A stretch of DNA of 41,770 nucleotides from Deinococcus rhizophilus (GCF_030271215.1 NZ_JASNGB010000005.1:1-41770); one strand, 5' to 3'; shown: positions 9,787-23,270, counted from the first letter of the stretch. The notes: a model not told the origin generated them from the sequence alone. Numbers and translations are program-made.

Positions 9787-11094
9787 ATGACCACCGCCCT
9801 GAACATTCCCGACCTGATCCGCAAGAAGCGCGACGGCGAAGAGCACTCCCGCGCCGAACTCGAAGGGCTGATCCTGGGCTACACCCGGGGCGAGGTGCCC
9901 GACTACCAGATCAGCGCGTGGCTGATGGCCGTCTACCTGCGCGGCATGACGCCCCAGGAGACGGCGGACCTGACGCTGGTGATGGCCGACTCGGGCGACC
10001 AGATGGACCTCGCGGGGCTGCCGCGTACGGTGGACAAGCACTCGACCGGCGGCGTGGGCGACAAGACCAGCCTGATCCTGACGCCGATGCTCGCGGCCCT
10101 CGGCCTCACCGTCGCCAAGATGAGCGGGCGCGGCCTGGCGCACACGGGCGGCACCATCGACAAGCTCGAGAGCTTTCCCGGCTGGAGTCCCGAACTCCCC
10201 GAGGACCGCTTTCTGGCCCAGGCAAGCGAGATCGGCCTCGCGCTCGTCGGGCAGACGAAAGACCTCGCGCCCGCCGACGGCAAGCTCTACGCCCTGCGCG
10301 ACGTGACCGCGACCGTGGACTGCCTGCCGCTGATCGCCTCCTCCATCATGAGCAAGAAGCTGGCGTCCGGAGCGCACACGGTCGTGCTGGACGTGAAGGT
10401 GGGGGCCGGGGCCTTCATGCGGACGCTGGAGGACGGCCGGGGCCTCGCCCGCGCGATGGTGGACATCGGCACGCGGGCGTCCCGGTTGGTGAGGGCCGTC
10501 CTGACCGACATGGACACGCCGCTGGGCCACATGGCGGGCAACAGCCTGGAGGTGCAAGAAGCCCTGAGCACCCTGCGCGGCGAGGGCCCTGAGGACCTGA
10601 CCGAGCTGTGCGTCGCTCTGGCGGTGGAGGCGCTCGCGGCCCACGGCGAGGACTCCGCAGCGGCCGAGGCCCGTGCCCGCGCGACCCTGACAGACGGCTC
10701 GGCCCTGGCGAAGTTCCGCGCCTTCGTGGAGGCGCAGGGCGGGGACGCTTCCCTGGTGGACCACCCCGAGCGGCTGGACGTGGCGCCGGGCCGTCTGGAC
10801 GTGGTGGCTCCGGCCTCCGGCTTCGTGGAGCGCCTCGACGCGCTCGCGGTGGGCCGCGCGGTCCTGGTGCTGGGCGGCGGGCGCGAACGCAAGGGCGAGG
10901 CCATCGACCACGGGGTCGGTGTCGAGCTGCTGAAAAAACCCGGGAAGGCGGTGGAGGCGGGCGAGCCGGTGCTGCGCCTCTACCACCGGGATGGGCGTGG
11001 GCTGGACGCCGCCCGCGCCCTGCTGGAAGCGGGCCTGAGCGTGACGGCAGCGGCCCCGCAGCCCCAGCCGCTGATCCTGGACCGGGTGAACTGA
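9787..11094 (+). CDS. Pyrimidine-nucleoside (thymidine) phosphorylase
   Basis: A 435-residue enzyme that cleaves thymidine, deoxyuridine or uridine with phosphate to free base and (deoxy)ribose 1-phosphate in nucleoside salvage. Signature segments are '[16 protein letters not shown]' (phosphate-binding) and '[18 protein letters not shown]', with '[20 protein letters not shown]' in the central alpha/beta domain and the usual C-terminal PYNP domain (about residues 335-410). The length is normal. TAAACT (9776-9781) precedes the ATG by five bases, a leaderless promoter. The family name covers DeoA and Pdp; specificity between thymidine and broader pyrimidine nucleosides is not decided here. Confidence 0.95.
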   Translation: MTTALNIPDLIRKKRDGEEHSRAELEGLILGYTRGEVPDYQISAWLMAVYLRGMTPQETADLTLVMADSGDQMDLAGLPRTVDKHSTGGVGDKTSLILTPMLAALGLTVAKMSGRGLAHTGGTIDKLESFPGWSPELPEDRFLAQASEIGLALVGQTKDLAPADGKLYALRDVTATVDCLPLIASSIMSKKLASGAHTVVLDVKVGAGAFMRTLEDGRGLARAMVDIGTRASRLVRAVLTDMDTPLGHMAGNSLEVQEALSTLRGEGPEDLTELCVALAVEALAAHGEDSAAAEARARATLTDGSALAKFRAFVEAQGGDASLVDHPERLDVAPGRLDVVAPASGFVERLDALAVGRAVLVLGGGRERKGEAIDHGVGVELLKKPGKAVEAGEPVLRLYHRDGRGLDAARALLEAGLSVTAAAPQPQPLILDRVN

Positions 11095-11156
11095 CCACCG
11101 TCAGGTGAATGTTCCCCCTCTGCCGTGCGGCGGGGAGGGGGTGTTACCCTCAAGCC

Positions 11157-11615
11157 ATGCGGACAATCGTCCTGATCGTCATCGTCGTGCTCGCGGCCGT
11201 CTTCGCGGTGCTCAACCGTCACGCGCTGATGTTCGGGCACACCCTGAACCTGGGCTTCGTGACCTACCGGGGCGTGCCGCTGGGGTTGATCCTGCTGCTG
11301 TTTGGCCTCTTTCTGGCGCTGCTGTTCTTCCTGTGGGCCAACGTCGAGCGGCTGCGTGGGCAGGCCGACAGCGCCCGGCTGCTGCGCGACATGGAGGCGC
11401 TGCGGACCAACCTCGACGCGCAGGAGGGCAGCCGCTTCGCGCAACTTCAGGCGTACATCGACGAGCGCTTCGAGACGCTGGGCCAGAGCGTCAGCCGCCC
11501 GGCGCTGCCTTCTTCCGACCTCGCGGAGACGAATGCCCGCCTCGACGCCCTGCAACGCGACCTGAACCTGCAACTCGCGCAGATGGACGATTACCTCAAG
11601 CGGCGCTTGCAGTAA
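11157..11615 (+). CDS. LapA-domain inner-membrane protein
   Basis: A 152-residue protein with two membrane helices in the first 65 residues ('[20 protein letters not shown]' and '[20 protein letters not shown]'). This spacing is typical of LapA/DUF1049 proteins, which in enterobacteria help assemble lipopolysaccharide with LapB. The C-terminal ~85 residues are a charged predicted coiled coil ([20 protein letters not shown]). Since Deinococcus lacks LPS, the role is unknown; membrane scaffolding is a reasonable guess. TACCCT (11145-11150) ends six bases before the ATG. A strong hairpin with a T-run lies after the stop, before accD. Confidence 0.8.
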   Translation: MRTIVLIVIVVLAAVFAVLNRHALMFGHTLNLGFVTYRGVPLGLILLLFGLFLALLFFLWANVERLRGQADSARLLRDMEALRTNLDAQEGSRFAQLQAYIDERFETLGQSVSRPALPSSDLAETNARLDALQRDLNLQLAQMDDYLKRRLQ

Positions 11616-11657
11616 CGGCGGCCCCCCGGCCTCCTTGCACCCGGTTCAGAACTGGGG

Positions 11658-11704
11658 CCAGTCCCTTCCCGGCGCGTCTAGAATGCGCCGGGAAGCTGGT
11701 TTTT
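11658..11704 (+). terminator. Strong hairpin with T-run directly before accD (terminator or attenuator)
   Basis: CTTCCCGGCGC (11665-11675) pairs perfectly with GCGCCGGGAAG (11685-11695). CCAG (11658-11661) and CTGG (11696-11699) extend the base across a TCC bulge, and TTTTT (11700-11704) follows. The AGAGGAG ribosome site of accD starts seven bases later. The nine-base loop holds TAGAAT, a possible -10. It terminates the LapA-like transcript and could regulate accDA. Confidence 0.8.
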
Positions 11705-11727
11705 CCCCAAAGAGGAGTGAAAAGGCT

Positions 11728-12591
11728 ATGGCGCTCGACCGTTTCTTTCGCAGGCGCCGCCCGCAGCAGCAACCCGGGGCGGAGATGCCGGACCTGTGGA
11801 CCCAGTGCCCCCGCTGCAAGGAGGGCGTGTACAACCGTGACCTTGAACTCAGTGCCCACGTCTGCCCCCGCTGCGGCCACCACCTGCGGCTGGACGCGGG
11901 GCAGCGGCTGGCGGTGCTGCTCGACGAGGGCAGCTTTCAGCGGCAATCGGGCCGGGTGTGGCCTGTCGACCCCCTGGCCTTCGAGGACACCGAGCCCTAC
12001 CCGGCGCGGCTGGCGCGGGCCCAGCAGAAGACGGGCCGCCCCGACGCGGTCCTGACCGGCAGCGGAACCATCCTGGGCCTGCCCGTGACCGTCGCCGCGA
12101 TGGACTTCGCCTTTTCGGGCGGCAGCATGGGCAGCGTGGTGGGCGAGGAGATCGCGCGGGCCGCCGAGCACGCGGCCGGGGCCGGGACGCCCTTTGTCCT
12201 GGTCGCGGCCAGCGGCGGCGCCCGGATGCAGGAAGGGGCGCTGTCGCTGATGCAGATGGCGAAGACGACGGTGGCGCTCGAGGGGCTGGCCGAGCGGGGC
12301 ATCCCGTACGTGTCCATCCTGAGCGACCCCACGACCGGGGGGGTGACGGCCTCCTTCGCCACGGTCGCGGACGTGATCGTGGCCGAGCCGGGGGCCCTGA
12401 TCGGCTTCGCGGGACCGCGCGTGATTCAGCAGACCATCCGCCAGCACCTGCCCGAGGGCTTTCAGCGTTCGGAGTTTCTGCTGGAACACGGCATGGTGGA
12501 CGCGGTCGTGGACCGCCGCGAGCACCGGGCCTACCTGCGCTCGCTGCTGGGCGTGCTGACCCGGCAACCCGCCCCGGAGGTGGGCGCGTGA
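11728..12591 (+). CDS. accD: Acetyl-CoA carboxylase carboxyltransferase, beta subunit
   Basis: A 287-residue subunit that, with AccA, transfers the carboxyl group from carboxybiotin to acetyl-CoA, making malonyl-CoA for fatty acid synthesis. The N-terminal zinc ribbon has Cys27, Cys30, Cys46 and Cys49 (CPRC, CPRC). The crotonase-like core shows '[20 protein letters not shown]', '[20 protein letters not shown]' and '[13 protein letters not shown]', and the C-terminal '[15 protein letters not shown]' is typical. The ATG at 11728 follows AGAGGAG (11711-11717). The stop overlaps the GTG start of accA (GTGA), so the two subunits are translationally coupled, as expected for a stoichiometric complex. 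Confidence 0.97.
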   Translation: MALDRFFRRRRPQQQPGAEMPDLWTQCPRCKEGVYNRDLELSAHVCPRCGHHLRLDAGQRLAVLLDEGSFQRQSGRVWPVDPLAFEDTEPYPARLARAQQKTGRPDAVLTGSGTILGLPVTVAAMDFAFSGGSMGSVVGEEIARAAEHAAGAGTPFVLVAASGGARMQEGALSLMQMAKTTVALEGLAERGIPYVSILSDPTTGGVTASFATVADVIVAEPGALIGFAGPRVIQQTIRQHLPEGFQRSEFLLEHGMVDAVVDRREHRAYLRSLLGVLTRQPAPEVGA

Positions 12592-13535
12592 GCGCTCCGG
12601 CCGACACCCTGCGCGAACTCGAAGCCCGGCTGCGCGACCTAGAGGGCACGGCGCAGCGCACCGGGCAGAACCTCGACGCGGCGCTGGCCCCGCTGCGGGC
12701 CGAGGTCGAGCGGCTGCGCGGCGAGGGCCATGCCCGCCTGACCCGCTGGGAACGGGTGGCACTCGCGCGGGCGCCGGGCCGTCCCACCGCCCTCGACTAC
12801 GTGGAGCGCCTCTGCACCGACTTCACCGAGTTGCACGGCGACCGGGCCTACGGCGACGACCCGGCCCTGATCGGCGGCCCGGCCCGCTGGGGTGGGGTGC
12901 CCGTGATGCTGCTGATGGGGCAAAAGGGACGCGACACCAAGAGCAAGATCCGCCGCCGCTTCGGCATGAGCAACCCCGAAGGCTACCGCAAGGCGGTCCG
13001 GCTGATGGACCTCGCCGACCGCTTCGGGCTGCCTGTCGTCACCCTGATCGACACGCCCGGCGCCTACCCCGGTATCGAGGCCGAGGAACGCGGGCAGGGC
13101 TGGGCCATCGCCGAGAGCATTCAGCGGATGGTGCGCCTGCGGGTGCCTGCCGTCTGCGTGGTGATCGGGGAGGGCGGCTCGGGCGGGGCGCTCGCCATCG
13201 GGGTGGGCAACCGGGTGCTCGTGCAGGAGAACGCCTGGTACTCGGTGATCTCGCCCGAGGGCGCGGCCAGCATCATCTGGAAGGACGCGGCCAAGGCTCC
13301 CGAGGCGGCCGAGGCCCTGCGCCTGACCGCTCCCGATCTGCTGGAGCTGGGGCTGGTCGAGGAGGTCGTGCCCGAACCCCTCGGCGGCGCCCACCTCGAC
13401 CCCGACGCGGCGGCGGCGGCGCTGGGCGAGGCGGTTTCGCGGCACCTCGCGCAGCTGTCGGCGCTGGGGCCGGACGAGCTGAAGGCGGAGCGCTCGGCCC
13501 GCTTCCGGGCGCTGGGGTCTTTCCGGGAGGAGTGA
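12588..13535 (+). CDS. accA: Acetyl-CoA carboxylase carboxyltransferase, alpha subunit
   Basis: A 315-residue partner of AccD in the carboxyltransferase tetramer. Residues 1-60 form the N-terminal helical segment ([19 protein letters not shown]). The core contains '[19 protein letters not shown]', '[20 protein letters not shown]', '[20 protein letters not shown]' and '[19 protein letters not shown]', all hallmark AccA segments. The start is GTG 12588, overlapping the accD stop by four bases, with CGGAGG (12575-12580) seven bases upstream. The order accD-accA without accB or accC means the biotin subunits are encoded elsewhere. A strong terminator follows. Confidence 0.97.
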   Translation: MSAPADTLRELEARLRDLEGTAQRTGQNLDAALAPLRAEVERLRGEGHARLTRWERVALARAPGRPTALDYVERLCTDFTELHGDRAYGDDPALIGGPARWGGVPVMLLMGQKGRDTKSKIRRRFGMSNPEGYRKAVRLMDLADRFGLPVVTLIDTPGAYPGIEAEERGQGWAIAESIQRMVRLRVPAVCVVIGEGGSGGALAIGVGNRVLVQENAWYSVISPEGAASIIWKDAAKAPEAAEALRLTAPDLLELGLVEEVVPEPLGGAHLDPDAAAAALGEAVSRHLAQLSALGPDELKAERSARFRALGSFREE

Positions 13536-13548
13536 CGCCCGTGGCTGG

Positions 13549-13587
13549 GGGGCCGCCGGACCGCGTGAAGCGTCCGGCGGCCCCTTT
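13549..13587 (+). terminator. Rho-independent terminator of accDA
   Basis: A 13-bp perfect stem, GGGGCCGCCGGAC (13549-13561) with GTCCGGCGGCCCC (13572-13584), has a ten-base loop and is followed by TTT, 13 bases after the accA stop. Confidence 0.85.
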
Positions 13588-13629
13588 CCTGATTCCTGAT
13601 TCGCCACTCCTGCGCGGTAGGGTGGCCCC

Positions 13630-15243
13630 ATGACCGCCCTGCTCGACCTGCTGGCCCAGAATCCGGTCCTGACCCTGTTCACGGTGCTGCTGCTGGGGTT
13701 CGCGCTGGGGGGCGTGCGGGTGCTGGGCTTCAGCTTGGGCGTGGCCGGGGTGCTGTTCGCGGGCCTGTTCGTGAGTGCGCTCGACCCGCGCATCGCCCTC
13801 GACCCCGCCGTGTACGAACTGGGGCTGGCCGTGTTCGTGTACGCCATCGCGCTGGCGAGCGGCGGGCACGTGCTGGCCTCCTTCGGGCGGGCCGGGCTGA
13901 TTCGCAATGGGCTGGTGCTGGGCCTGCTCACGCTGGGGGCGGGACTGACGCTGGCGCTGGGCCGTCTGCTGGGCCTGGACCCCGCGCTCACAGCGGGGCT
14001 GTACACCGGGGCGCTGACCAGTACCCCGGCCCTCGCGGGCGTGATCGAGGCGGTCGCCGGGCAGCCCGGCGCGGGCGACCCGGTGGTGGCCTACTCCATC
14101 GCCTACCCGGTGGGCGTGGTCGGGGTGATGCTGGCCCTCTTTTTCTTCGAGCGCCGCTTCCGGCCCGACTACGCCGCCGAGGCGCGGGCGCTGGGCGTCT
14201 CGGGCGAGGAACCCGTCACCCGGACCCTGCGGGTCACCGACGGGCGCGGCCTCACAGTGGAAGCCTTCGCCCGGGCGCACGGCGGGCGGGTGGTGTTCGG
14301 GCGCTGGCTGCACGGCGGGCACCTCGAAACCGCCGAGGCGGGGTCGGTGCTGCGGGTGGGAGACCTCGTGTCGGTGACGGGCGCCCCCGCCGACGTGGCC
14401 GCCGTGATCCGGGTGCTGGGCGAGGAGGCGGGGCCGTCTCTCAGCGAGGACCGTTCGGTGCTGGATTTCCGGCGCATCTTCGTGTCCAGCCCACGGGTGG
14501 CGGGGCGGCGCCTCTCCGAGCTGCGGGTCAACGAGCGGCTGGGCGCCACCGTCACCCGTGTGCGCCGGGGCGACCGCGACATCGTGCCCAGTGGCCGCAC
14601 GGTGCTGGAACTCGGGGACCGGGTGCGCGTGCTGGCCCCGCGTGGGCAGATGGCAGAGGTGACCCGCTTTTTCGGGGACTCCTACCGCCACCTCTCCGAG
14701 ATCAACCTGCTGACCTTCAGCCTGGGGCTGGTGCTGGGGCTGGTGCTGGGCAGCCTGCCGCTGCCGCTGCCGGGAGGCGGCACCTTCCGGCTGGGGGTCG
14801 CGGGCGGGCCGCTGCTGGTGGGGCTGGCGCTGGGGGCGCTGGGCCGCAGCGGACGCGCCGTGTGGAACATTCCCTACAGCGCCAACCTGACCCTGCGGCA
14901 GTTCGGGCTGGCCCTCTTTCTGGCGGGGGTGGGCCTGCGCAGCGGGGGCCGGTTCGCCGCGCAGCTCGCCAGCGCCGAGGGCCTCGCCCTGCTGCTTGCG
15001 GGAGCCGCCATCACCCTCGGCGTGACGAGCGCCCTGCTGTGGACCGGCTACCGGCTGCTGCGCTTGCCCTACAGCCTGCTCTCCGGCCTCACGGCGGGGC
15101 TGAACACGCAGCCTGCCGTGCTGGGCTACGCCACTGAACGCACCCGCAGCGAGGTCCCCGAACTGGGCTACGCCTCGGTGTACCCCGCCGCGTTGATCGG
15201 CAAGATCCTGCTCGCGCAGCTGATCCTGCGGCTGGCGGGGTAG
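13630..15243 (+). CDS. AspT/YidE-type membrane transporter with two RCK_C domains
   Basis: A 537-residue protein of the aspartate:alanine exchanger (AAEx) family. About five hydrophobic helices occupy residues 1-180 ('LTLFTVLLLGFALGGVRVLG', 'GLYTGALTSTPALAGVIEAV'). Two soluble TrkA-C/RCK_C domains follow at roughly 190-265 and 275-350 ('SVLRVGDLVSVTGAPADVAA', 'TVLELGDRVRVLAPRGQMAE'). A second helical half spans 355-537 and repeats the conserved pattern ('LLSGLTAGLNTQPAVLGYAT'). The duplicated membrane halves flanking RCK_C domains define the family; members exchange aspartate for alanine or other dicarboxylates, but most are uncharacterised. TAGGGT (13618-13623) precedes the ATG by six bases. 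It stands alone. Confidence 0.88.
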   Translation: MTALLDLLAQNPVLTLFTVLLLGFALGGVRVLGFSLGVAGVLFAGLFVSALDPRIALDPAVYELGLAVFVYAIALASGGHVLASFGRAGLIRNGLVLGLLTLGAGLTLALGRLLGLDPALTAGLYTGALTSTPALAGVIEAVAGQPGAGDPVVAYSIAYPVGVVGVMLALFFFERRFRPDYAAEARALGVSGEEPVTRTLRVTDGRGLTVEAFARAHGGRVVFGRWLHGGHLETAEAGSVLRVGDLVSVTGAPADVAAVIRVLGEEAGPSLSEDRSVLDFRRIFVSSPRVAGRRLSELRVNERLGATVTRVRRGDRDIVPSGRTVLELGDRVRVLAPRGQMAEVTRFFGDSYRHLSEINLLTFSLGLVLGLVLGSLPLPLPGGGTFRLGVAGGPLLVGLALGALGRSGRAVWNIPYSANLTLRQFGLALFLAGVGLRSGGRFAAQLASAEGLALLLAGAAITLGVTSALLWTGYRLLRLPYSLLSGLTAGLNTQPAVLGYATERTRSEVPELGYASVYPAALIGKILLAQLILRLAG

Positions 15244-15288
15244 GGCAGGGGGCAGAGGCGGCGGGCCGTGCTCAGTGCCCGTGCCCGC

Positions 15289-15609
15289 TCAGTGCCCGCT
15301 CGTCACCTTGAGCCCGATAATCGCCGCGACCATCATGCCCAGGAACAGCAGGCGGGCCAGGGTGACGGGTTCCTTGAACAGCACGATGCCCAGAATCGCC
15401 GCGCCCACCGCCCCGATCCCGACCCACACCCCGTACGCCGTGCCGATGGGCAGCGTCTTGGCCGCCAGCCCCAGCAGTCCCATGCTGGCGACCATGCTCA
15501 GAATGGTGAGCACGGTGGGAACGGGCCGGGTAAAGCCCTCGGTGTACTTGAGGCCGATCGCCCAGCCGATTTCCAGCAGTCCCGCGATCACCAGCAAAAT
15601 CCATGCCAC
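15289..15609 (-). CDS. gdx: SMR-family guanidinium exporter (Gdx)
   Basis: A 106-residue four-helix small multidrug resistance protein. It carries the residues diagnostic of the guanidinium-export (Gdx, formerly SugE) subtype: Glu13, Trp16, Ser42, Tyr59 and Trp62, plus the 'GFTRPVPT' and 'FKEPVT' segments. Gdx dimers exchange guanidinium for two protons across the inner membrane, removing toxic guanidinium. The GTG at 15609 was chosen because GGAGG (complement 15616-15620) sits six bases upstream and the protein then starts directly with helix 1; the longer frame adds an Arg-rich non-membrane tail. A guanidine-III riboswitch aptamer lies immediately before the ribosome site, which independently supports the function. 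Confidence 0.93.
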   Translation of the reverse strand: MAWILLVIAGLLEIGWAIGLKYTEGFTRPVPTVLTILSMVASMGLLGLAAKTLPIGTAYGVWVGIGAVGAAILGIVLFKEPVTLARLLFLGMMVAAIIGLKVTSGH

Positions 15610-15621
15610 AGAACACCTCCT

Positions 15622-15664
<43 letters not shown>

Positions 15665-15740
15665 AGTTCAGCCCCCCCCATCCTGCATCCGCGGAGAGGG
15701 GCGACTGAGAAACAGTGTACTGGCTCTGTGTCAGCAAACG

Positions 15741-15778
15741 AGGAGCGGCGCGTAACGGGGAGGTTACGCGCCGCTCCT
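15741..15778 (-). terminator. Terminator of the liv operon
   Basis: A 16-bp perfect stem, AGGAGCGGCGCGTAAC (15741-15756) with its complement (15763-15778), has a six-base loop. It lies 30 bases after the livF stop and upstream of the riboswitch. The following T content (CGTTTG) is weak, but the stem is very stable. Confidence 0.8.
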
Positions 15779-15807
15779 GCTGGCGACTGGCGACTGGACG
15801 CTGGCCG

Positions 15808-18335
<2,528 letters not shown>

Positions 18336-18372
18336 CGGGTGCCCTCCCCGTTAAGAGTTCTGCTCACCCGTA

Positions 18373-19233
<861 letters not shown>

Positions 19234-19273
19234 GGTGGGGTCTCCTGGGAGGTCAGAACGGAGGCGAGAGAAG

Positions 19274-19311
19274 CAAAAAGGGCCGCGTTCCGCTGGGCGG
19301 AGGGCGCGGCC
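19274..19311 (-). terminator. Intra-operon terminator between binding protein and livH
   Basis: On the minus strand GGCCGCG (19305-19311) pairs with CGCGGCC (19281-19287), with an inner CCGCC/GGCGG-type stem, and a CTTTTT run follows. Such partial terminators raise binding-protein mRNA over permease mRNA in ABC operons. Confidence 0.75.
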
Positions 19312-19372
19312 GGGGCAGGGCGGGGGAGAGGCACCTGGGGGTGTGGGTCCGGGCCGCTTCTCCCCACGCGGC

Positions 19373-20512
<1,140 letters not shown>

Positions 20513-20608
20513 AGGGAAAACCTCCGGTGCCGCTGCCGCGAGCAGGACACGAGTTTGCGTTTGCCAGGAGGCCTGGCCGCCGAACCGCGCAAAGTTGTGG
20601 GTGCCCGC

Positions 20609-20637
20609 ATGCTGGCACGGGGCCGGGGGGGTGTCAA
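20609..20637 (-). promoter_or_regulatory. Probable promoter of the liv operon
   Basis: Perfect TTGACA (complement 20632-20637) is followed by 17 bases and a weak -10, CAGCAT (complement 20609-20614), three of six matches. It lies about 100 bases before the livJ start, leaving a leader with a ribosome site. Confidence 0.45.
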
Positions 20638-20718
20638 TTGTCCACCCCCCAATTCGTTCACACTGCTGTTCACACCGCTGAGCGTGTTCGGTGCCCCCGG
20701 CCGCTACACTCGGGCGCG

Positions 20719-21192
20719 ATGACCGACCAGCCGACCCCCGCGCAGCCCCAGCCCCGAACGCCCGCGCCGCGCAGCCGCGCCCGCATGCTGGAACTGGTCT
20801 TTCCCAAGGACACCAACTACCTGGGCACGGCCTTCGGGGGCTTCGTGCTGTCGCTGATGGACAAGGCGGCCAGTGTCGCGGCGGTGCGGCACGCGGGGCC
20901 CGGCGGCGCGGTGGTCACGGCCCGGATGGACGGCGTGGACTTCCGCACGCCCATCCGGGTGGGGGACGCGGTGGCCCTCGACGCCCGCGTGGTGCGGGTG
21001 GGGCGGTCGTCCATGACCATTCAGGTGGACGTGTACCGCGAGCACATGGCCTCGGGCGAGCAGGAACTCGCCACCACGGGCCTGTTCGTCTTTGTGGCGA
21101 TCGACGAGGACGGTACCCCCCGCCCCGTGCCCGCGCTGGCCGAGGGCCTGGACACCGCCAGCGCCCACCCCGACTCGGAGGCCCGGCCCTGA
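20719..21192 (+). CDS. Acyl-CoA thioesterase (hotdog fold)
   Basis: A 157-residue protein of the YciA/BACH-type acyl-CoA thioesterase family. Key segments are '[20 protein letters not shown]' with '[14 protein letters not shown]' (hotdog helix) and '[20 protein letters not shown]', followed by '[20 protein letters not shown]'. These enzymes hydrolyse acyl-CoA to free acid and CoA in the cytoplasm. The conserved Asn-to-Gly stretch at the dimer interface is present. TACACT (20705-20710) precedes the ATG by eight bases. The next gene overlaps the stop by four bases. Confidence 0.88.
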   Translation: MTDQPTPAQPQPRTPAPRSRARMLELVFPKDTNYLGTAFGGFVLSLMDKAASVAAVRHAGPGGAVVTARMDGVDFRTPIRVGDAVALDARVVRVGRSSMTIQVDVYREHMASGEQELATTGLFVFVAIDEDGTPRPVPALAEGLDTASAHPDSEARP

Positions 21193-21806
21193 CTCCTGGC
21201 GCCCTCCAGCTCCGCCTGATTCGCCACGGCACGACCGCGTGGAACGGTGAGGGCCGCTGGCAGGGCTGGACCGACACCCCGCTGGGCGAGATGGGGCGGG
21301 AGCAGGCGCGGCGGCTGGGGCGGCGCCTGGCCGGGCGCGATCCCGGCCTCGTCTACGCCAGCGACCTGCGCCGCGCCGTAGACACGGCCCGCCTCGCCCT
21401 GCCCGGCACGGCGCTGACCCTCGACGCCCGACTGCGCGAGCTGCACTTCGGGCGCTACGAGGGCGCGACCTCGCAACAGGTGCTGCACGACCCCGAGTAC
21501 GCCGCGTGGCAGCGCGACCCCTGGCGCCTGCCTGCCCCCGGCGGCGGCGAGAGTCTGGAGGCGGTGGGCGAGCGGATGCGCGGCTGGGCCGAAGGATTGC
21601 CCGGCGGGACCGTCACCGCTTTCACCCACGGGGGGGCGCTGCGGGCACTGCTGTGCACCCTCTTCGGCTGGCCCGCGACCCCGCAGCCCGGCTACGTCCT
21701 GCCCTTTCCCTACCGCCACGCGCACACCGGGCTAACCCGGCTGGAGCGGCGCGGCGGCGCATGGACCCTGCACGTCTACAACGACCACGCCCACCTGGAG
21801 GAATGA
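21189..21806 (+). CDS. Histidine phosphatase family protein with an apparent CTG start
   Basis: A 205-residue member of the histidine phosphatase (phosphoglycerate mutase-like) superfamily. The catalytic '[10 protein letters not shown]' motif is at the N-terminus. '[11 protein letters not shown]' supplies the acidic residue and '[13 protein letters not shown]' the second His. Such enzymes dephosphorylate small sugars or nucleotide precursors. No ATG, GTG or TTG occurs in frame near the start; the CTG at 21189 overlaps the previous stop as CTGA and has GGAGG (21177-21181) seven bases upstream, so CTG is the most economical start. It is translationally coupled to the thioesterase. Phosphatase versus mutase activity, and the substrate, are undetermined. 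Confidence 0.85.
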   Translation: MTPGALQLRLIRHGTTAWNGEGRWQGWTDTPLGEMGREQARRLGRRLAGRDPGLVYASDLRRAVDTARLALPGTALTLDARLRELHFGRYEGATSQQVLHDPEYAAWQRDPWRLPAPGGGESLEAVGERMRGWAEGLPGGTVTAFTHGGALRALLCTLFGWPATPQPGYVLPFPYRHAHTGLTRLERRGGAWTLHVYNDHAHLEE

Positions 21807-21809
21807 GGT

Positions 21810-22328
21810 TCAGTCCGCCAGAGCCAGCCTCGCCTGCGCGAGGTGGTGACGCAGGTGCCAGTCGTGCTTGGCGACCAGCCGCCACAGGTCCTGCCCGCCC
21901 TCCTGCGGGTGGGTGACGCGGCGGTCGAACTGGGCCACGTCGGTGCCGCGCAGCAGGGCCGCCCAGCGCACATTCGCAGCGTCCATCAGCGCCAGCGCTT
22001 CCTCCACGGGCAGCGCCGCGTCGGCCAGGGTCAGCCATGCCTCCTGCGCGAAGGGCTGGATCACGTACCCCTCCACCGTCAGCGCGTATTTCAGCCGATT
22101 CAGGCCGTGGACATGGGCGTCGGCCGCGTGGTGCGCGAGCTGGGCCACCGTCCAGCCTCCGGGGCGGTAGCTGCGGGCCAGCCCGGCGGCGTCCAGCCCC
22201 GACACGGCCTCGCGCCACTCGCGCCCGGTCGCCTCCATCCGCGCGGCGACGGCCTCCAGCGCCGCCCGGTCCCGCGCGGGCAGGTCCTGAATGGGGCCGA
22301 TGGGAAAGCGGCGGTCGTCCGTGGTCAT
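21810..22328 (-). CDS. YfiT/BstA-like DinB-fold transferase
   Basis: A 172-residue protein of the YfiT branch of the DinB superfamily. The N-terminus 'MTTDDRRFPIGPIQDLPARD' matches the 'RYPIG' opening of YfiT/BstA. 'GGWTVAQLAHHAADAHVHGL' and 'KHDWHLRHHLAQARLAL' give the three-histidine zinc site. In Firmicutes BstA is a bacillithiol transferase that conjugates electrophiles; Deinococcus is known to make bacillithiol, so that role is plausible here. The ATG at 22328 was preferred over upstream in-frame codons. It is divergent from the PadR gene with a shared palindrome between them. Confidence 0.87.
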   Translation of the reverse strand: MTTDDRRFPIGPIQDLPARDRAALEAVAARMEATGREWREAVSGLDAAGLARSYRPGGWTVAQLAHHAADAHVHGLNRLKYALTVEGYVIQPFAQEAWLTLADAALPVEEALALMDAANVRWAALLRGTDVAQFDRRVTHPQEGGQDLWRLVAKHDWHLRHHLAQARLALAD

Positions 22329-22351
22329 GCCCGCAGTATTCGCCTCCAGAG

Positions 22352-22389
22352 TACCTCTCATTCCGATACATCGGGTTGAGAGGTATACT
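22352..22389. promoter_or_regulatory. Palindromic operator overlapping the padR promoter
   Basis: TACCTCTCA (22352-22360) and TGAGAGGTA (22377-22385) form nine-base perfect inverted arms with a 16-base spacer. The right arm overlaps the -10 hexamer TATACT (22384-22389), which ends six bases before the padR ATG. This is a good candidate site for PadR autoregulation and for the divergent YfiT-like gene. Confidence 0.6.
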
Positions 22390-22395
22390 GTCCCC

Positions 22396-22710
22396 ATGAA
22401 CACCCGCGAGCAGCTCCGGATGCTGATTCTGGCCGTGCTGGAGCGGCAGCCCGAACACGGCTACGCCATCGCGCAGGCGATCAAGGCCCGCTCGGAGGGG
22501 CTGCTGACCGCCAGGGAAGGCACCCTCTACCCGGCCCTGCACGCGCTGGAGGCCGAGGGGCTGGTCGAGAGCGAGGAGCGCGAGGCGGGCGGGCGTGTGC
22601 GGCGCGAGTACCGCCTGACCGAGAAGGGCGGCAAGGTGCTGGCGAAGGCGCGGGGCGACTGGCAGCAGCGGGTGCGGGCGGTCGGCGCGGTGCTGGGAGG
22701 CACGTCGTGA
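22396..22710 (+). CDS. PadR-family transcriptional regulator
   Basis: A 104-residue winged-helix repressor. 'LRMLILAVLERQPEHGYAIA' and 'LTAREGTLYPALHALEAEGL' with the wing 'RREYRLTEKGGKVLAKARGD' are classic PadR segments (subfamily s2, short C-terminal helix). A leaderless promoter TATACT precedes the ATG. The stop overlaps the start of the first membrane gene (GTGA), and the following two genes also overlap by four bases each. This order, PadR followed by HAAS-type membrane proteins, is a recurring arrangement in which the membrane proteins are thought to work with the PadR repressor. Confidence 0.92.
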   Translation: MNTREQLRMLILAVLERQPEHGYAIAQAIKARSEGLLTAREGTLYPALHALEAEGLVESEEREAGGRVRREYRLTEKGGKVLAKARGDWQQRVRAVGAVLGGTS

Positions 22711-23270
22711 ACGCGCATCAGTGGCTGGACCGGGCCACCCGCGAGCTGCCGGAGGGTGTGGCCGGGCGCGTGGAGCAGGAGACGCGGGCGCACCTTCAGG
22801 ACGCCGGAGTGCCTGAAGGCGCAGACGTGCGGGCGGTGCTGGGCGACCCGGAGACGACCAACGACGGGCTGCGGCGGCTGTACCTGACGGCGAAGGAACT
22901 GGAGGAGGTGGCGACGGGGGGGAGCTTGCGGACAGGCTGGAATCTGTCCGAGTGGCTGCCGAGGCTTCTTCCGGTGTTCTGGGTGCTGGCCTTCTGGGGC
23001 GAGACGAGCCAGTGGTGGCCGCTGGCGCTGTATGTCCCCGCCCTCATTCTGGTGCAGCGGCTCCATTCACTGCGGCGTCGGCACTGGCAGGGATGGTTGT
23101 TCAGCCTGTTCGTGTTCAGCGTCTTTGTGCCGGAAACGTTGGTGGAGGTGACTGGCACACCCGCTGGATGGCTGCTGGCTTCCGGTCTGCTGCTTTATTC
23201 CGCAGTCAATTTCCTCAAGCGCGACGCCCGATTGCGCCGCACTCTGCTGGCCGGGGAGGGCCGGGCATGA
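22707..23270 (+). CDS. HAAS-like membrane protein 1 of 3
   Basis: A 187-residue protein with a cytoplasmic N-terminal helical domain (about residues 1-70, 'WLDRATRELPEGVAGRVEQE' and 'LGDPETTNDGLRRLYLT'). Three or four membrane helices follow ('WWPLALYVPALILVQRL', 'WLFSLFVFSVFVPETLV', 'WLLASGLLLYSAVNFL'). The N-terminal pattern WL..AT..LP..V..RV..E...H..D..G..E, then an LG.PE motif, matches the HAAS domain found beside PadR repressors. The start is GTG 22707, overlapping the padR stop. The function is unknown; a sensor coupled to PadR is the usual proposal. Confidence 0.8.
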   Translation: MNAHQWLDRATRELPEGVAGRVEQETRAHLQDAGVPEGADVRAVLGDPETTNDGLRRLYLTAKELEEVATGGSLRTGWNLSEWLPRLLPVFWVLAFWGETSQWWPLALYVPALILVQRLHSLRRRHWQGWLFSLFVFSVFVPETLVEVTGTPAGWLLASGLLLYSAVNFLKRDARLRRTLLAGEGRA

